Below, piece by piece: positions 26,042 through 34,638 of a stretch of 64,000 nt of DNA (positions are counted from its first letter, which is position 1; each line of letters opens with the position of its first letter). Below the pieces are notes generated by a model. It ran no database searches. It saw nothing but the letters and a program-made list of their open reading frames with translations, and was not told the DNA's origin. The stretch is from Paludibacterium sp. B53371 (GTDB taxonomy: Bacteria; Pseudomonadota; Gammaproteobacteria; Burkholderiales; Chromobacteriaceae). The stretch lies in the NCBI RefSeq assembly GCF_018802765.1, contig NZ_CP069163.1, forward strand, positions 1,932,311-1,996,310, in the 5' to 3' direction. The position numbers and the translations under genes were made by a program.

Positions 26042-26995
26042 ATGGACTCATCTCAACGTGTACGTGCCATCTTGTCCTTCGTGCAGGCCAGCGATGCCGG
26101 CAGCTTCGCCGCCGCCGCGAGGCAGCTCGGCATCTCGTCCGCCGCCGTCAGCAAAAACATTGCCGGCCTTGAAAAGGCGCTGGGCGTACGCCTGATGAAC
26201 CGCACTACCCGCACCCTGAACCTGACCGAAGAGGGCGAAGCCTTCCTGCGCCAGGCGCGCATCGCCATCGAGGCACTGGAACAAGCCACCGATGCCGTCA
26301 TCGCCCACCGCGCCGCCCCCTCGGGTCGCGTGCGCCTCTCCACCAGTGCCGGCTTCGGGCGCGAGCAACTGGCCCCCACCCTGCCCGGCCTGCTGGCGGC
26401 CTATCCCGGCCTGTCGGTCGAGGTCGATTTCGATGACCATGTGATCGATCTGGTGCGCGACGGCTACGACCTGGCCCTGCGCGGCGGCCGCATCGCCGAC
26501 TCCTCACTGGTGGCACGCCCGATCTGCCAGTTCAATATGGTGCTGGTCGCCTCACCGGCCTACCTCGACCAATACGGGGTTCCCGCACAACCCGAGGATC
26601 TGCGCCAGCACCGCCTGATCACCCGACGTTTTCTCGGCGGCCGCGTGTCGCCCTGGCAATTTCAGACCGGCGACGGCAGCATCACCACCCTCAACACCGA
26701 AGCCGCCGTCCTGACCCTGTCCTCCCCCGAGACCATCACCCAGCTGGCCGTCGACGGCGCCGGCATTGCCGAAATCGGCGTGCATCACGCCTGGCATCAC
26801 CTGCAGACGGGCCGGCTCAAGGTCCTGTTGCTCAAGGCCCACCACCCCGGCCAGTTCGAAATGACCCTGCAGTACCCGCACCGCGCCCTGGTCGCGCCAC
26901 GGGTAAAGGTGACGGTGGAATACCTGCTGGAAGCCTTCGCCCGGCGTGAAGAATTGCACGTCAAGCCGGCGGCGCTCCGGGCGTTCGAGGCCTGA
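26042..26995 (+). CDS. LysR family transcriptional regulator
   Basis: Regulator of 317 residues. The N-terminal HTH reads ILSFVQASDAGSFAAAARQL, GISSAAVSKNIAGLEKALGV, RLMNRTTRTLNLTEEG. The effector domain (about 93-300) shows SGRVRLSTSAGFGREQLAP and RDGYDLALRGG. It is divergent from yqhD, so control of the aldehyde reductase operon is likely. The ATG at 26042 gives the standard N-terminus. Confidence 0.93.
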   Translation: MDSSQRVRAILSFVQASDAGSFAAAARQLGISSAAVSKNIAGLEKALGVRLMNRTTRTLNLTEEGEAFLRQARIAIEALEQATDAVIAHRAAPSGRVRLSTSAGFGREQLAPTLPGLLAAYPGLSVEVDFDDHVIDLVRDGYDLALRGGRIADSSLVARPICQFNMVLVASPAYLDQYGVPAQPEDLRQHRLITRRFLGGRVSPWQFQTGDGSITTLNTEAAVLTLSSPETITQLAVDGAGIAEIGVHHAWHHLQTGRLKVLLLKAHHPGQFEMTLQYPHRALVAPRVKVTVEYLLEAFARREELHVKPAALRAFEA

Positions 26996-27020
26996 AATCG
27001 GAGACGGGCAACCGACCATG

Positions 27021-27049
27021 AAAAAGGCCCGGGTCGAACGACCCGGGCC
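27021..27049 (-). terminator. Terminator of dsbB
   Basis: GGCCCGGGTCG/CGACCCGGGCC, an 11-bp stem with a 2-nt loop; on the minus strand it is followed by TTTTT. It lies 25 nt after the dsbB stop and between convergent genes. Confidence 0.88.
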
Positions 27050-27073
27050 CCTGACCGCCGATCAACACGCTGA

Positions 27074-27565
27074 TCAGCGCATCTTGCGTTGCTGGAACAG
27101 CGTAAAGCCAATCACCAGCACAAAGAACACCAGCACCCAGAACGGCATCGCCATGCCGAGGAAACGCCAGTCCACCACCGCACACTCGCCACTACCCATC
27201 AGCACCTTTTCCAGCGCATGGGTAAACGGCAGAGTCTGCAGCAGATAGTCCAGCCCCGGACCGCATTGCGGTACCTGATCCGCCGGCAGGCTCTGCAGCC
27301 ACAACTGGCGGGCCGATACGGCGCCCCCCGCCAGCGAGGCCAGCACCACCAGCCCGGACCAGACACGGAAGCCCCACTCACGCGGATTGACCAGACCGGC
27401 CAGCAAGGCCAGCACCCCGGCACTGACCACCCCCACGCGCTGCAACATGCACAGCGGACAAGGCTCAAGCCCCATCACATATTGAGCATAAAAGGCAAAA
27501 CCCATGGCACCAGCGCAAGCAGCACTGATCAGAAAAAATCCGGCACGTCGCCCCGGCAACCGCAT
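27074..27565 (-). CDS. dsbB: Disulfide bond formation protein B
   Basis: Inner-membrane quinone reductase that reoxidises DsbA. The 163 residues show four hydrophobic segments, the first periplasmic Cys pair C36-P-L-C39 (EPCPLCMLQR) and a second pair in VPQCGPGLDYLLQT and GSGECAVVDWRFLGM. The ATG at 27565 follows GGGAGTGAG; a longer reading adds nine residues without support. Monocistronic. Confidence 0.95.
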   Translation of the reverse strand: MRLPGRRAGFFLISAACAGAMGFAFYAQYVMGLEPCPLCMLQRVGVVSAGVLALLAGLVNPREWGFRVWSGLVVLASLAGGAVSARQLWLQSLPADQVPQCGPGLDYLLQTLPFTHALEKVLMGSGECAVVDWRFLGMAMPFWVLVFFVLVIGFTLFQQRKMR

Positions 27566-27616
27566 ACTCACTCCCGATTTGTTCGAACACAAACCATCTA
27601 GAATACAGAAAGCAGA

Positions 27617-28744
27617 TTAAAGTTCCAGAAAATTCAGAATCTCCGCCTTCTGTTTCAGAACATCCTTATAACCCAGTGAGATCAATTCACGACAATAGCC
27701 CGGCTCGAACAGCAGATAAGTCGCCAGCGACAAGCCACGGCGGCGCGTGGCACCAGTACCCTGCAGAATGAAGCGCAAAGCCGGTGGAAACAGATGCACG
27801 TGCTTGTGGGCGATCTCCTCCAGCGAAGCACTGGGATTGAGCAAGAAAACCTCGACACGCTTGAGCGGGGTCTGCGAAGCCAGCTCATGATGACTGTTGA
27901 GCAGCGAGACCGTGTGATTGACACGGATCAGCCGCTCCATGTCGCTGGCCATACTATCGGCAAAAATACTGTTGAGCAGATGGCCGAACACCTGAGCGGG
28001 GGAAGGATAGCCGCCATCGCGCACCGGCGTCTTGTGACTGGCCAGCCCGACGACAAACAACTTCTCCGCCCCCAGATGCAGCGCCGGCGACAGCGGCGCC
28101 ATCTGCCGCACGGCACCGTCGCAGAAAAAGCGATCGCCCACCTTGGTGGCCGGAAAGATCAAGGGCAAGGCCGACGAGGCCATCAGGTGATCCAGGTCGA
28201 GTTTCTCGCGCACTCCGATGCGCATCTGCCGCGTCCACTCGCACACCTCGGGCACCCCGTCAAAAAACGTCACCGACTGGCCACTGTTGAAACAGGAGGC
28301 CGTCAGCGCTACCGCGCGCAGCGCCCCGGCACTGACCGCCCGGTCGATGCCGTCAAAACGCACCACCCGAGCGAGATAGTCACGCAGCGGGGCATTGTCG
28401 AGAAAACTCTTGGGGTTCTTCCACAGACGGCCGCCAGAAGCAATCGACACGCCAAAATGCAGGAAGCTCTTGAGGAAATACAGCATGTCCGACTGGTAGA
28501 CATCGCTGATATGAATCTGACGCCACAGCTGCGCCAGATTGCCTGCCGCCTGACGAAAATCGTCCGCGGCACAGGCCAGACCGGTGGCATTGATGGCGCC
28601 GGCAGAGGTGCCGCAGATCACCGGAAACGGATTTTTCCTGGCATCCGGCAACAGGTGGGAAATCGCCAGCATGACCCCCGCCTGATAGGCCGCGCGCGCG
28701 CCGCCACCCGCCAGCACCAGCCCGATATTTGCTTGCTTGCTCAT
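27617..28744 (-). CDS. Patatin-like phospholipase
   Basis: Predicted lipid acyl hydrolase of 375 residues. The oxyanion hole GLVLAGGGARAAYQAGV, nucleophile elbow GTSAGAI and the catalytic Asp in FFCDGAVRQ (DGA) form the Ser-Asp dyad. The C-terminal part carries HHELASQTPLKRVEVFLLNP and is longer than in minimal patatins. It has no signal peptide. The ATG at 28744 is used; a GTG is directly before it. Confidence 0.92.
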   Translation of the reverse strand: MSKQANIGLVLAGGGARAAYQAGVMLAISHLLPDARKNPFPVICGTSAGAINATGLACAADDFRQAAGNLAQLWRQIHISDVYQSDMLYFLKSFLHFGVSIASGGRLWKNPKSFLDNAPLRDYLARVVRFDGIDRAVSAGALRAVALTASCFNSGQSVTFFDGVPEVCEWTRQMRIGVREKLDLDHLMASSALPLIFPATKVGDRFFCDGAVRQMAPLSPALHLGAEKLFVVGLASHKTPVRDGGYPSPAQVFGHLLNSIFADSMASDMERLIRVNHTVSLLNSHHELASQTPLKRVEVFLLNPSASLEEIAHKHVHLFPPALRFILQGTGATRRRGLSLATYLLFEPGYCRELISLGYKDVLKQKAEILNFLEL

Positions 28745-28825
28745 CACTGCGCCCCGCTTATGGTTTTTGTGCGGTGTCCGACAGGACGGTTGCCTCCCCC
28801 GATACGCTCACCGGGCAATTCAAAG

Positions 28826-29476
28826 CTAGTACAGCACCTCGACCGCGTCCAGACTGCGCCAGAAATACCAGCACGCCACCGTCCGCCAGGGGCGCCAGCG
28901 CTCACCGAGCTGGCGCAGGGCGGCCTGCTTCGGCACGGCATCCAGCCCATAGCAACGCGCCACCGCCTTCTGCAGGCCGATGTCGTCCACCGGCCAGACA
29001 TCCGGACGCAGCAGATTGAAAATCAGGAACATCTCTGCGCTCCAGCGACCGATGCCGCGCACCGCCGTCAACTCGGCAATCACCGCCTCGTCATCCAGGG
29101 TCGCCAGCCGAGCGGCATCCAGATGACCGTCGGCAAAATGACGCGCCAGATCCTGCACATACTCGACTTTGCGCTGCGACAAACCGGCCAGTCGCAGCGC
29201 CTCGGGCGTCAGCGCCAGCACCGCCTGCGGCTGCTGCAGCGGCGCCAGCACCGCCTGCGGCTGCTGCAGCGGCGCCAGCTGCGCCAGCCGCCCCCAGATG
29301 GCATCGGCCGCCGCGATGGAAATCTGCTGGCCCACGATGGCGCGCAACAAGGTTTCGAACGGCTCGCCACGTGTCCGCAGGATCGAGGCATCGAACTGAC
29401 GCATCAGACCGGCCAGCACCTGGTCCTCGGCGGCCAGCTCGGCGCAGGCCCGAGCCCAGTAATCAGGGACGCTCAC
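28826..29476 (-). CDS. DNA-3-methyladenine glycosylase II-like (AlkA/HhH-GPD)
   Basis: Base-excision glycosylase of 216 residues without the N-terminal TBP-like domain of E. coli AlkA. The HhH-GPD core is complete: ETLLRAIVGQQISIAAADAI, LTAVRGIGRWSAEMFLIF (hairpin) and WPVDDIGLQKAV with the catalytic Asp. Residues about 68-87 are a duplicated decapeptide APLQQPQAVL encoded by a 30-bp tandem repeat. The stop overlaps nothing; the start overlaps the end of pmbA by 4 nt, so the two are coupled. Confidence 0.92.
   Translation of the reverse strand: MSVPDYWARACAELAAEDQVLAGLMRQFDASILRTRGEPFETLLRAIVGQQISIAAADAIWGRLAQLAPLQQPQAVLAPLQQPQAVLALTPEALRLAGLSQRKVEYVQDLARHFADGHLDAARLATLDDEAVIAELTAVRGIGRWSAEMFLIFNLLRPDVWPVDDIGLQKAVARCYGLDAVPKQAALRQLGERWRPWRTVACWYFWRSLDAVEVLY
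29213..29279. repeat. 30-bp tandem duplication inside the AlkA-like gene
   Basis: Two exact 30-bp copies (29213-29242, 29243-29272) followed by 7 further matching bases. The repeat is in frame and repeats APLQQPQAVL in the protein. Confidence 0.93.
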
Positions 29477-30816
29477 GCCTGGCCGGCGACCGACATCGAC
29501 TCGACCAGCACCGAGCCGATGCGCGTGGTGCCACGCACCAGCGTATCGTTGCCGATGGCCGCCACATGACGGAACAGATCGCGCAGATTCTCTGCCACGG
29601 TAATCTCCTCCACCGGATGGCTGATCATGCCGTTTTCCACCCAGAAGCCCGCGGCACCACGCGAATAGTCACCGGTCACGGTGTTGACGCCATGACCAAG
29701 CAACTCGGTAATCAGCAGGCCGGTGCCCATCTCGCGCAGCAGTTCGGGCAGGCTCTGACCCGTGCTGTGCACCAGCAGATTGTGCGCCCCGCCGGCATTA
29801 CCGGTGGTGCTCAGCCCAAGCTTGCGCGCCGAATAACTACCCAGCAGATAGCCAGTCAGCACGCCGCGATCAATCAGACGCCGCGCACTGGTCTCCACCC
29901 CTTCGTTATCGAAAGCACTGCTGGCCAGCCCGCGCAGCAGGAATGGATCCTCGTCAATCGTCACCAGCGGCGAAAACACTTCGGTGCCCTGCGCGCCCAG
30001 CAAGAAGCTGGACTGGCGATACAGATTGCCGCCACTGATGGCGGTGATCAGGTGTCCGATCAGCGAGGAAGCCACATTGGCCTCAAAGATCACCGGATAA
30101 CGCCCGGTCTTGATTGGCCGCGCCCCCAGGCGCCGTACCGTGCGCTCGCCAGCCAGACGGCCGACTTCGGCCGCACTGGCCAGATCGCCCGGATGACGAG
30201 CCGCACTGTACCAGTAGTCGCGCTGCATGGCGTCATCCTGCTCGGCCACCACCGCAGCCGACAGGCTGTAGCGGGTACTGGGGAAACCCTGGCAGAAACC
30301 CAGGCTGTTGGCGTAAATGAACTGACTGGCCTGGCGCGACAGCGTCCCGCCTTCGGAGTTGCTGATGCGGGCATCGACCGAGCGGGCGGCCTGCTCGCAC
30401 TCGCGGGTCATGGCGACCGCGTCCTCCATCGACAAATCCCAGGGGTGATACAGATCCAGATCGGGGAACTCGGTCGCCAAGAGACCGGCCTCAGCCAGCC
30501 CGGAGCACGGATCTTCCGCGGTAAAGCGCGCGATATTGATCGCCGCCGACACGGTATCGGCCAGTGCCCGCTCGGAAAAATCAGAGGTACTGGCATGGCC
30601 TTTCTTCTGGCCGAGATACACCGTGACCCCGACCCCCTTGTCCTGGTTGTACTCGATGGTTTCCACTTCACCCAGCCGCACACTGACGGTCTGTCCGAGT
30701 CCCTCGGAGACATCCGCCTCGCAGGCTGTCGCCCCCTGACGGGCGGCCAGATCCAGCACATGCCGGGCGATCTGTTCGAGGGAAGCGCGACTGAAGCTGA
30801 AGTTGTTTTCTGTCAT
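29473..30816 (-). CDS. pmbA: TldE/PmbA metalloprotease subunit
   Basis: Partner of TldD in the TldD/E protease that degrades unstructured peptides and matures some RiPPs. The 447 residues show DKGVGVTVYLGQKKGHASTS, RSVDARISNSEGG, GGNLYRQSSFLLG, GNAGGAHNLLV and GLLITELLGHGVNTVTGDYS. As expected for TldE, it lacks the HExxxH zinc site. The ATG at 30816 is used. tldD is not in the window. It is divergent from yjgA; a palindromic GGTATCATACC (30870-30880) between them may hold both -10 elements. Confidence 0.95.
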   Translation of the reverse strand: MTENNFSFSRASLEQIARHVLDLAARQGATACEADVSEGLGQTVSVRLGEVETIEYNQDKGVGVTVYLGQKKGHASTSDFSERALADTVSAAINIARFTAEDPCSGLAEAGLLATEFPDLDLYHPWDLSMEDAVAMTRECEQAARSVDARISNSEGGTLSRQASQFIYANSLGFCQGFPSTRYSLSAAVVAEQDDAMQRDYWYSAARHPGDLASAAEVGRLAGERTVRRLGARPIKTGRYPVIFEANVASSLIGHLITAISGGNLYRQSSFLLGAQGTEVFSPLVTIDEDPFLLRGLASSAFDNEGVETSARRLIDRGVLTGYLLGSYSARKLGLSTTGNAGGAHNLLVHSTGQSLPELLREMGTGLLITELLGHGVNTVTGDYSRGAAGFWVENGMISHPVEEITVAENLRDLFRHVAAIGNDTLVRGTTRIGSVLVESMSVAGQA

Positions 30817-30911
30817 GGTCTTTTTCACAATCGGATAAAGAGTGGGCACCCGCCACAGCGGGCTTTTCCGGTATCATACCAGCCTTGAATAAATAAGAGA
30901 CCGAGACAACC

Positions 30912-31457
30912 ATGGCCGACTATCTGAATGATGGACCAGATGAGGAATTTGTCAGCAAGACCCAGCGCAAAAAGCAAATGGATGCGCTGCAGGATCTCGG
31001 CCGCGAACTGCTGGAAGTCCCGAACGACAAGCTGAAAAAGCTCGACCTGCCGGAAGACCTGCTGACGGCCCTGCTCGACTACAAGCGCATCAGTGCCTTT
31101 GGCGCCAAGAAGCGCCAGGAACAGTACATCGGCAAGCTGATGCGCGACATCGACCCCGAGCCCATCCGTGCCCACCTGGCCGTACGCAAGGGCGAATCCG
31201 CCGCCCACACCGGCTGGCTGCATCAGGTGGAGCGCTGGCGCGAACGCCTGCTGGAAGACGACAAAACCCTGCCGGTCTTCATCAACGAATTCCCGCAGGC
31301 CGATATCCAGCAATTGCGCAACCTGATCCGCAACGCACGCAAGGAAAAACAGGAAGCCAAGCCGCCCAAGCACTTCCGCCAGCTGTTCCAGGCCATCAAG
31401 GAGATCATTCCCGAACCGGCCATCCCGGGCAGCCAGGATGCGGAGGACGAGGCATGA
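30912..31457 (+). CDS. yjgA: Ribosome-associated protein YjgA (DarP, DUF615)
   Basis: Helical protein of 181 residues associated with 50S subunit assembly in E. coli. It has EEFVSKTQRKKQMDALQDLG, LPEDLLTALLDYKRISAFGA, KKRQEQYIGKLMRDID and a C-terminal RQLFQAIKEI. It is divergent from pmbA, an arrangement common in proteobacteria. Its stop overlaps the mog start by 4 nt. Confidence 0.95.
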   Translation: MADYLNDGPDEEFVSKTQRKKQMDALQDLGRELLEVPNDKLKKLDLPEDLLTALLDYKRISAFGAKKRQEQYIGKLMRDIDPEPIRAHLAVRKGESAAHTGWLHQVERWRERLLEDDKTLPVFINEFPQADIQQLRNLIRNARKEKQEAKPPKHFRQLFQAIKEIIPEPAIPGSQDAEDEA

Positions 31458-32023
31458 GTCTGAAGATCGGGCTGGTCTCGGTCTCGGACCGGGCCAGCAG
31501 CGGCGTCTACGAAGATCGGGGCTTGCCGGCCCTGCAAGACTGGCTGGCCAGTGCCCTGACCACGCCTTTCAGTGTCGAGACAAGGCTGATTCCCGACGAG
31601 CAGCCGCAGATTGAAGCCACCCTGATCGAACTGGTCGACCAGTTGGGCTGCCATCTGGTACTGACCACCGGCGGCACCGGCCCGGCACCGCGCGACGTCA
31701 CTCCCGATGCCACCCTGGCCGTTGCTGACCGCGAGATGCCCGGCTTCGGCGAACAGATGCGCCAGATCAGCCTGCGCTTCGTGCCGACCGCCATTCTGTC
31801 ACGTCAGGTAGGCGTGATCCGCAAGCAGGCACTGATCCTCAACCTGCCCGGCCAGCCCAAGGCCATCCGCGAGACCCTGGAAGGACTGCGCGATGCGGAA
31901 GGCCAGAGCGTGGTACCCGGCATCTTTGCTGCCGTCCCCTACTGCCTGGAGCTGATCGGCGGCCCGCGCGCCGAGACCGACCCGGCCGTGGTCAAAGCTT
32001 TCCGTCCGAAATCAGCCCAATGA
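31454..32023 (+). CDS. mog: Molybdopterin adenylyltransferase
   Basis: Adenylylates molybdopterin before Mo insertion. The 189 residues include KIGLVSVSDRASSGVYEDRG, LVLTTGGTGPAPRDVTPDAT and EMPGFGEQMRQISLRFVPTA, ending near ELIGG. It is translationally coupled to yjgA and overlaps the YheT-like gene by 4 nt. It supports the Mo-cofactor need of the formate dehydrogenase, though it is not in the same locus. Confidence 0.95.
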   Translation: MSLKIGLVSVSDRASSGVYEDRGLPALQDWLASALTTPFSVETRLIPDEQPQIEATLIELVDQLGCHLVLTTGGTGPAPRDVTPDATLAVADREMPGFGEQMRQISLRFVPTAILSRQVGVIRKQALILNLPGQPKAIRETLEGLRDAEGQSVVPGIFAAVPYCLELIGGPRAETDPAVVKAFRPKSAQ

Positions 32024-32976
32024 CCTATCACCCGCCACGCTGGCTGCCCGGCGGCCACGCCCAGACCATCTGGCCCGCCCTGCTGCTGCGCCAGCCACGA
32101 CCGCCCTACCGGCGCGAGCTGTGGGACACGCCGGACGGCGGCCAGATCGCCCTCGACTTCATCGACGGCCCGGCGGATGCCCCGCTGGTGGTGTTGTTTC
32201 ACGGACTGGAGGGCAGCAGCGACAGCCACTATGCCCGCGCCCTGATGCAAGCCGTCGCCCAGCGCGGCTGGCAAGGCGTGGTGCCGCATTTCCGCGGCTG
32301 TGGTGGTGTGCACAATACCCTGGCACGCGCCTACCATGCCGGCGATGCCGCCGAGATTCGCTGGATCCTGCGCCGTCTGAGCGAACGCCAGCCCCAAATG
32401 TACGTGGCCGGCGTCTCACTGGGCGGCAGCATGCTGCTCAACTACCTGGCCGAAGACGGCGACCATGCCCTGCCGCATGCCGCGGCCGCCATCTCGACGC
32501 CGCTCGACCTGACCGCGGCCAGCACCCAGCTCGACCGTGGCCTGGGCCGGCTGATCTACACCCGCATGTTCATGAGTACGCTGAAGACCAAGGCGCTGGA
32601 CCAGCTGCGCTACCATCCGCACCTGTTCAGCGCCGAACAGGTCAGGCGCGCCCGCACCTTCGCCGACTTCGACCACGCCGTGACCGCGCCACTGCATGGC
32701 TTTGCCAGCGGCCGCGAGTACTGGCGCCAGGCGAGCAGCAAGCAACGCCTGCACTGCATCGCCATTCCTACCCTGGTAATCAACGCGCAGAACGACCCCT
32801 TCCTGCCCGCCCAGGCATTACCGCAAGCCAGCCAGGTCTCGCCCGCCATTACCCTGGAGTTCCCGACGCACGGTGGTCATGTCGGCTTTGTCACCGGCCC
32901 CTTCCCCGGCCGGCTGGACTGGCTGCCGCGTCGCCTGCTGCGTTACTTCGAGGGCCAGAACGGCAGCCGGATCTGA
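32020..32976 (+). CDS. YheT-like alpha/beta hydrolase
   Basis: Hydrolase of 318 residues: PPRWLPGGHAQTIWPALL, LFHGLEGSSDSHYARALMQA, HFRGCGGVHNTLARAYHAGD, nucleophile elbow VAGVSLGGSMLLNYL and a late His in THGGHVGFVTG. These are the YheT (UPF0017) signatures. The natural substrate of the family is not known; esterase activity is expected. Last gene of the yjgA-mog-YheT operon. Confidence 0.93.
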   Translation: MTYHPPRWLPGGHAQTIWPALLLRQPRPPYRRELWDTPDGGQIALDFIDGPADAPLVVLFHGLEGSSDSHYARALMQAVAQRGWQGVVPHFRGCGGVHNTLARAYHAGDAAEIRWILRRLSERQPQMYVAGVSLGGSMLLNYLAEDGDHALPHAAAAISTPLDLTAASTQLDRGLGRLIYTRMFMSTLKTKALDQLRYHPHLFSAEQVRRARTFADFDHAVTAPLHGFASGREYWRQASSKQRLHCIAIPTLVINAQNDPFLPAQALPQASQVSPAITLEFPTHGGHVGFVTGPFPGRLDWLPRRLLRYFEGQNGSRI

Positions 32977-33050
32977 AGGCTGCCGGGCCACAAGCTACCA
33001 CCCTCTTGACTTTCATCGTATTGGCTTCATTTAACTCATTCATCCAATAA

Positions 33051-33275
33051 GCCGTGTTCCGCACCGTAGCTGGTCAGATCACCCCGCACCTGGTGCAGAC
33101 CCAGTTTGGCTACCACATCATTCACCATCCAGGCGAACAGATCAGCTTTGACGACGTCAAGGAACGACTGCAGCAATACCTGACCCAAATGGCAGGCAAC
33201 AAGCTGATGCATCAGTACCTGAGCGGTCTGGTGCAGGCCGCCAAGATCGAAGGCTATGCCATGCCGGTGCTGTAA
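33051..33275 (+). pseudogene. C-terminal remnant of a PpiC/parvulin-type peptidyl-prolyl isomerase
   Basis: The 74 sense codons from 33051 read AVFRTVAGQITPHLVQTQFG, YHIIHHPGEQISFDDVKERL and on to GYAMPVL, the end of a rotamase domain plus tail. There is no start codon of the family, an in-frame TAA lies immediately before (33048-33050), and the preceding rotamase half is missing. A terminator follows. This is a 5'-truncated leftover. Confidence 0.8.
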
Positions 33276-33298
33276 TTAAGCTGGCACGCCAGAACAAC

Positions 33299-33336
33299 AA
33301 GGCCGCTTTCCCATCGGAAGCGGCCTTTATTTTTTG
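33299..33336 (+). terminator. Rho-independent terminator of the isomerase remnant
   Basis: GGCCGCTT...CC/GGAAGCGGCC hairpin followed by TTTATTTTTT, 24 nt after the remnant's stop. Confidence 0.85.
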
Positions 33337-33414
33337 CTGGGCGCACTTTTTATGCACGCCGCCAATGATCGGTACATTGTCTACGACAGAAAGCCCCATG
33401 ACGCTGACTACACA

Positions 33415-33510
33415 TCACGCACCCCCTGCCGGCTCCCGCAGCGCGGCGATCACCAGCCGTACCGCCAGCGACAACTGCTTTCTGCTGGCGTAATAGGCGT
33501 GGTGACCGGT
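33415..33510 (-). pseudogene. C-terminal remnant of a LysR-type regulator
   Basis: On the minus strand the sequence reads HHAYYASRKQLSLAVRLVIA, then ALREPAGGA and a stop at 33415-33417. The YYASRKQLSLAVR pattern is the usual end of a LysR effector domain. The upstream part is gone: the homology stops where the insertion-sequence remnant starts. Confidence 0.65.
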
Positions 33511-33730
33511 AAAGGAGTGAAATCAGTCCTGCAGCACCCAAACAAGCTCGCCCGCTTCAAGTCAGGCGAGGGCTTGGCGCAGACGCTGGAACGGCATGTC
33601 TGGCTCTACAACCAGCATCTTCCCCAACTTGCCTTGCAACACCTAACGCCAATCCAGGCGATGAAGAGTTGGCAAAAACGAAGACCCGATTTGTTCAAAA
33701 AGCGTATCTGTAATCGTCCGGGACTGGACA
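33511..33730 (+). mobile_element. Truncated IS481-type insertion sequence (3' end only)
   Basis: The frame from about 33511 encodes the last 70 or so residues of an IS481-family DDE transposase (FKSGEGLAQTLERHVWLYNQ, HLPQLALQHLTPIQAMKSWQ, DLFKKRICNRPGLDT), with a stop at 33733-33735. The catalytic domain and left end are absent. Read from outside, the right end begins TGTCCAGTCCCGGACGATTA, a plausible terminal inverted repeat starting with TG. It cannot transpose by itself. Confidence 0.75.
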
Positions 33731-33731
33731 C

Positions 33732-34397
33732 CTAATCCGGGCGAGTGTCGTGGATGGCCACTTCAGGCGTAAACACCCCACAAAGGAAGGGGACATAACA
33801 CACACCGGTTTTGTCTCTGTATCGGGTATAGGCGGCATGCAGCGTTTCGCCATTCACCTGGATGGTCGTGCGATGCCAGCTTTGTCGAAGGGCGATTTGC
33901 CAGTAAGCGAAATAAGTAATGGCACGCTTGCCGAAGAATATCGCCATGACCAGAGCCGCCACCCACGCCAGCGCCGGCAGGCCGATCTGATGATTCCAGG
34001 ATTGCAGGGCATGGCCCAAATCGTACAGCGACCAAAAAAACGCCGCGATATACAGGGCAAATCGAGTAGAGGAAAACCGACTGAGCTCCTTTTGCATCGT
34101 GTCCGGCGAAGTGAAGAATGCATTATGCAGCGTTGATCTGTTTTCTCTTACCGGGATGCCTTGCACATACACCAGCTGTTTTATGATCGCGGGATCCGAA
34201 ATAGCCTGACCCGCATTGACAAGATCCTGCATGCGCATGCTCAGCCATACGGGGTGGAGCATTCCGATACAGAACAGGCCAAAAAATACGGCCTTCATAC
34301 CAAACATCAAACTGATCACAACCACCAAACACAGTGCAACAACCCTGACGAACTGACGAAAAGAAGTGATCAGAGAATAAAACTGAAAGGGCAACAT
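33732..34397 (-). CDS. Hypothetical membrane protein, probably truncated by the IS end
   Basis: Unrecognised protein of 221 residues. Two hydrophobic segments lie near the N-terminus (VVALCLVVVISLMFGM, AVFFGLFCIGMLHPVWL) and two in the middle (FALYIAAFFWSLYDLG, LPALAWVAALVMAIFFG). Base composition is lower in GC than its neighbours. Its stop codon falls 2 nt outside the IS end, so the native C-terminus was likely lost. The ATG at 34397 has no clear ribosome site. Confidence 0.6.
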   Translation of the reverse strand: MLPFQFYSLITSFRQFVRVVALCLVVVISLMFGMKAVFFGLFCIGMLHPVWLSMRMQDLVNAGQAISDPAIIKQLVYVQGIPVRENRSTLHNAFFTSPDTMQKELSRFSSTRFALYIAAFFWSLYDLGHALQSWNHQIGLPALAWVAALVMAIFFGKRAITYFAYWQIALRQSWHRTTIQVNGETLHAAYTRYRDKTGVCYVPFLCGVFTPEVAIHDTRPD

Positions 34398-34638
34398 GAA
34401 GTATCTATCTTATGAAGAAGTTAAATAATTATTAATTCAAATAAAACCGCATTAATGCCATTCTAATCACATTATATTGTAAACAATAACAAAAATGGGC
34501 ATCCGCCTCCCCGCCTTTTGTGTCGCGCCAGTTGAATCACCCATTGCTTCAGAGGACACAGCACACCGCGATGACAGATCACTCACGCCAGACAGCAAGC
34601 TGCTATGATCGGGACATCACTCTCAAAACTGATTGCCC
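34398..34638. other. AT-rich intergenic patch
   Basis: 34400-34500 is strongly AT-rich compared with the rest of the window (runs such as AATAATTATTAATTCAAATA). It holds the promoters of the membrane-protein gene and dgt. No gene is seen. It may mark the edge of acquired DNA. Confidence 0.4.
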
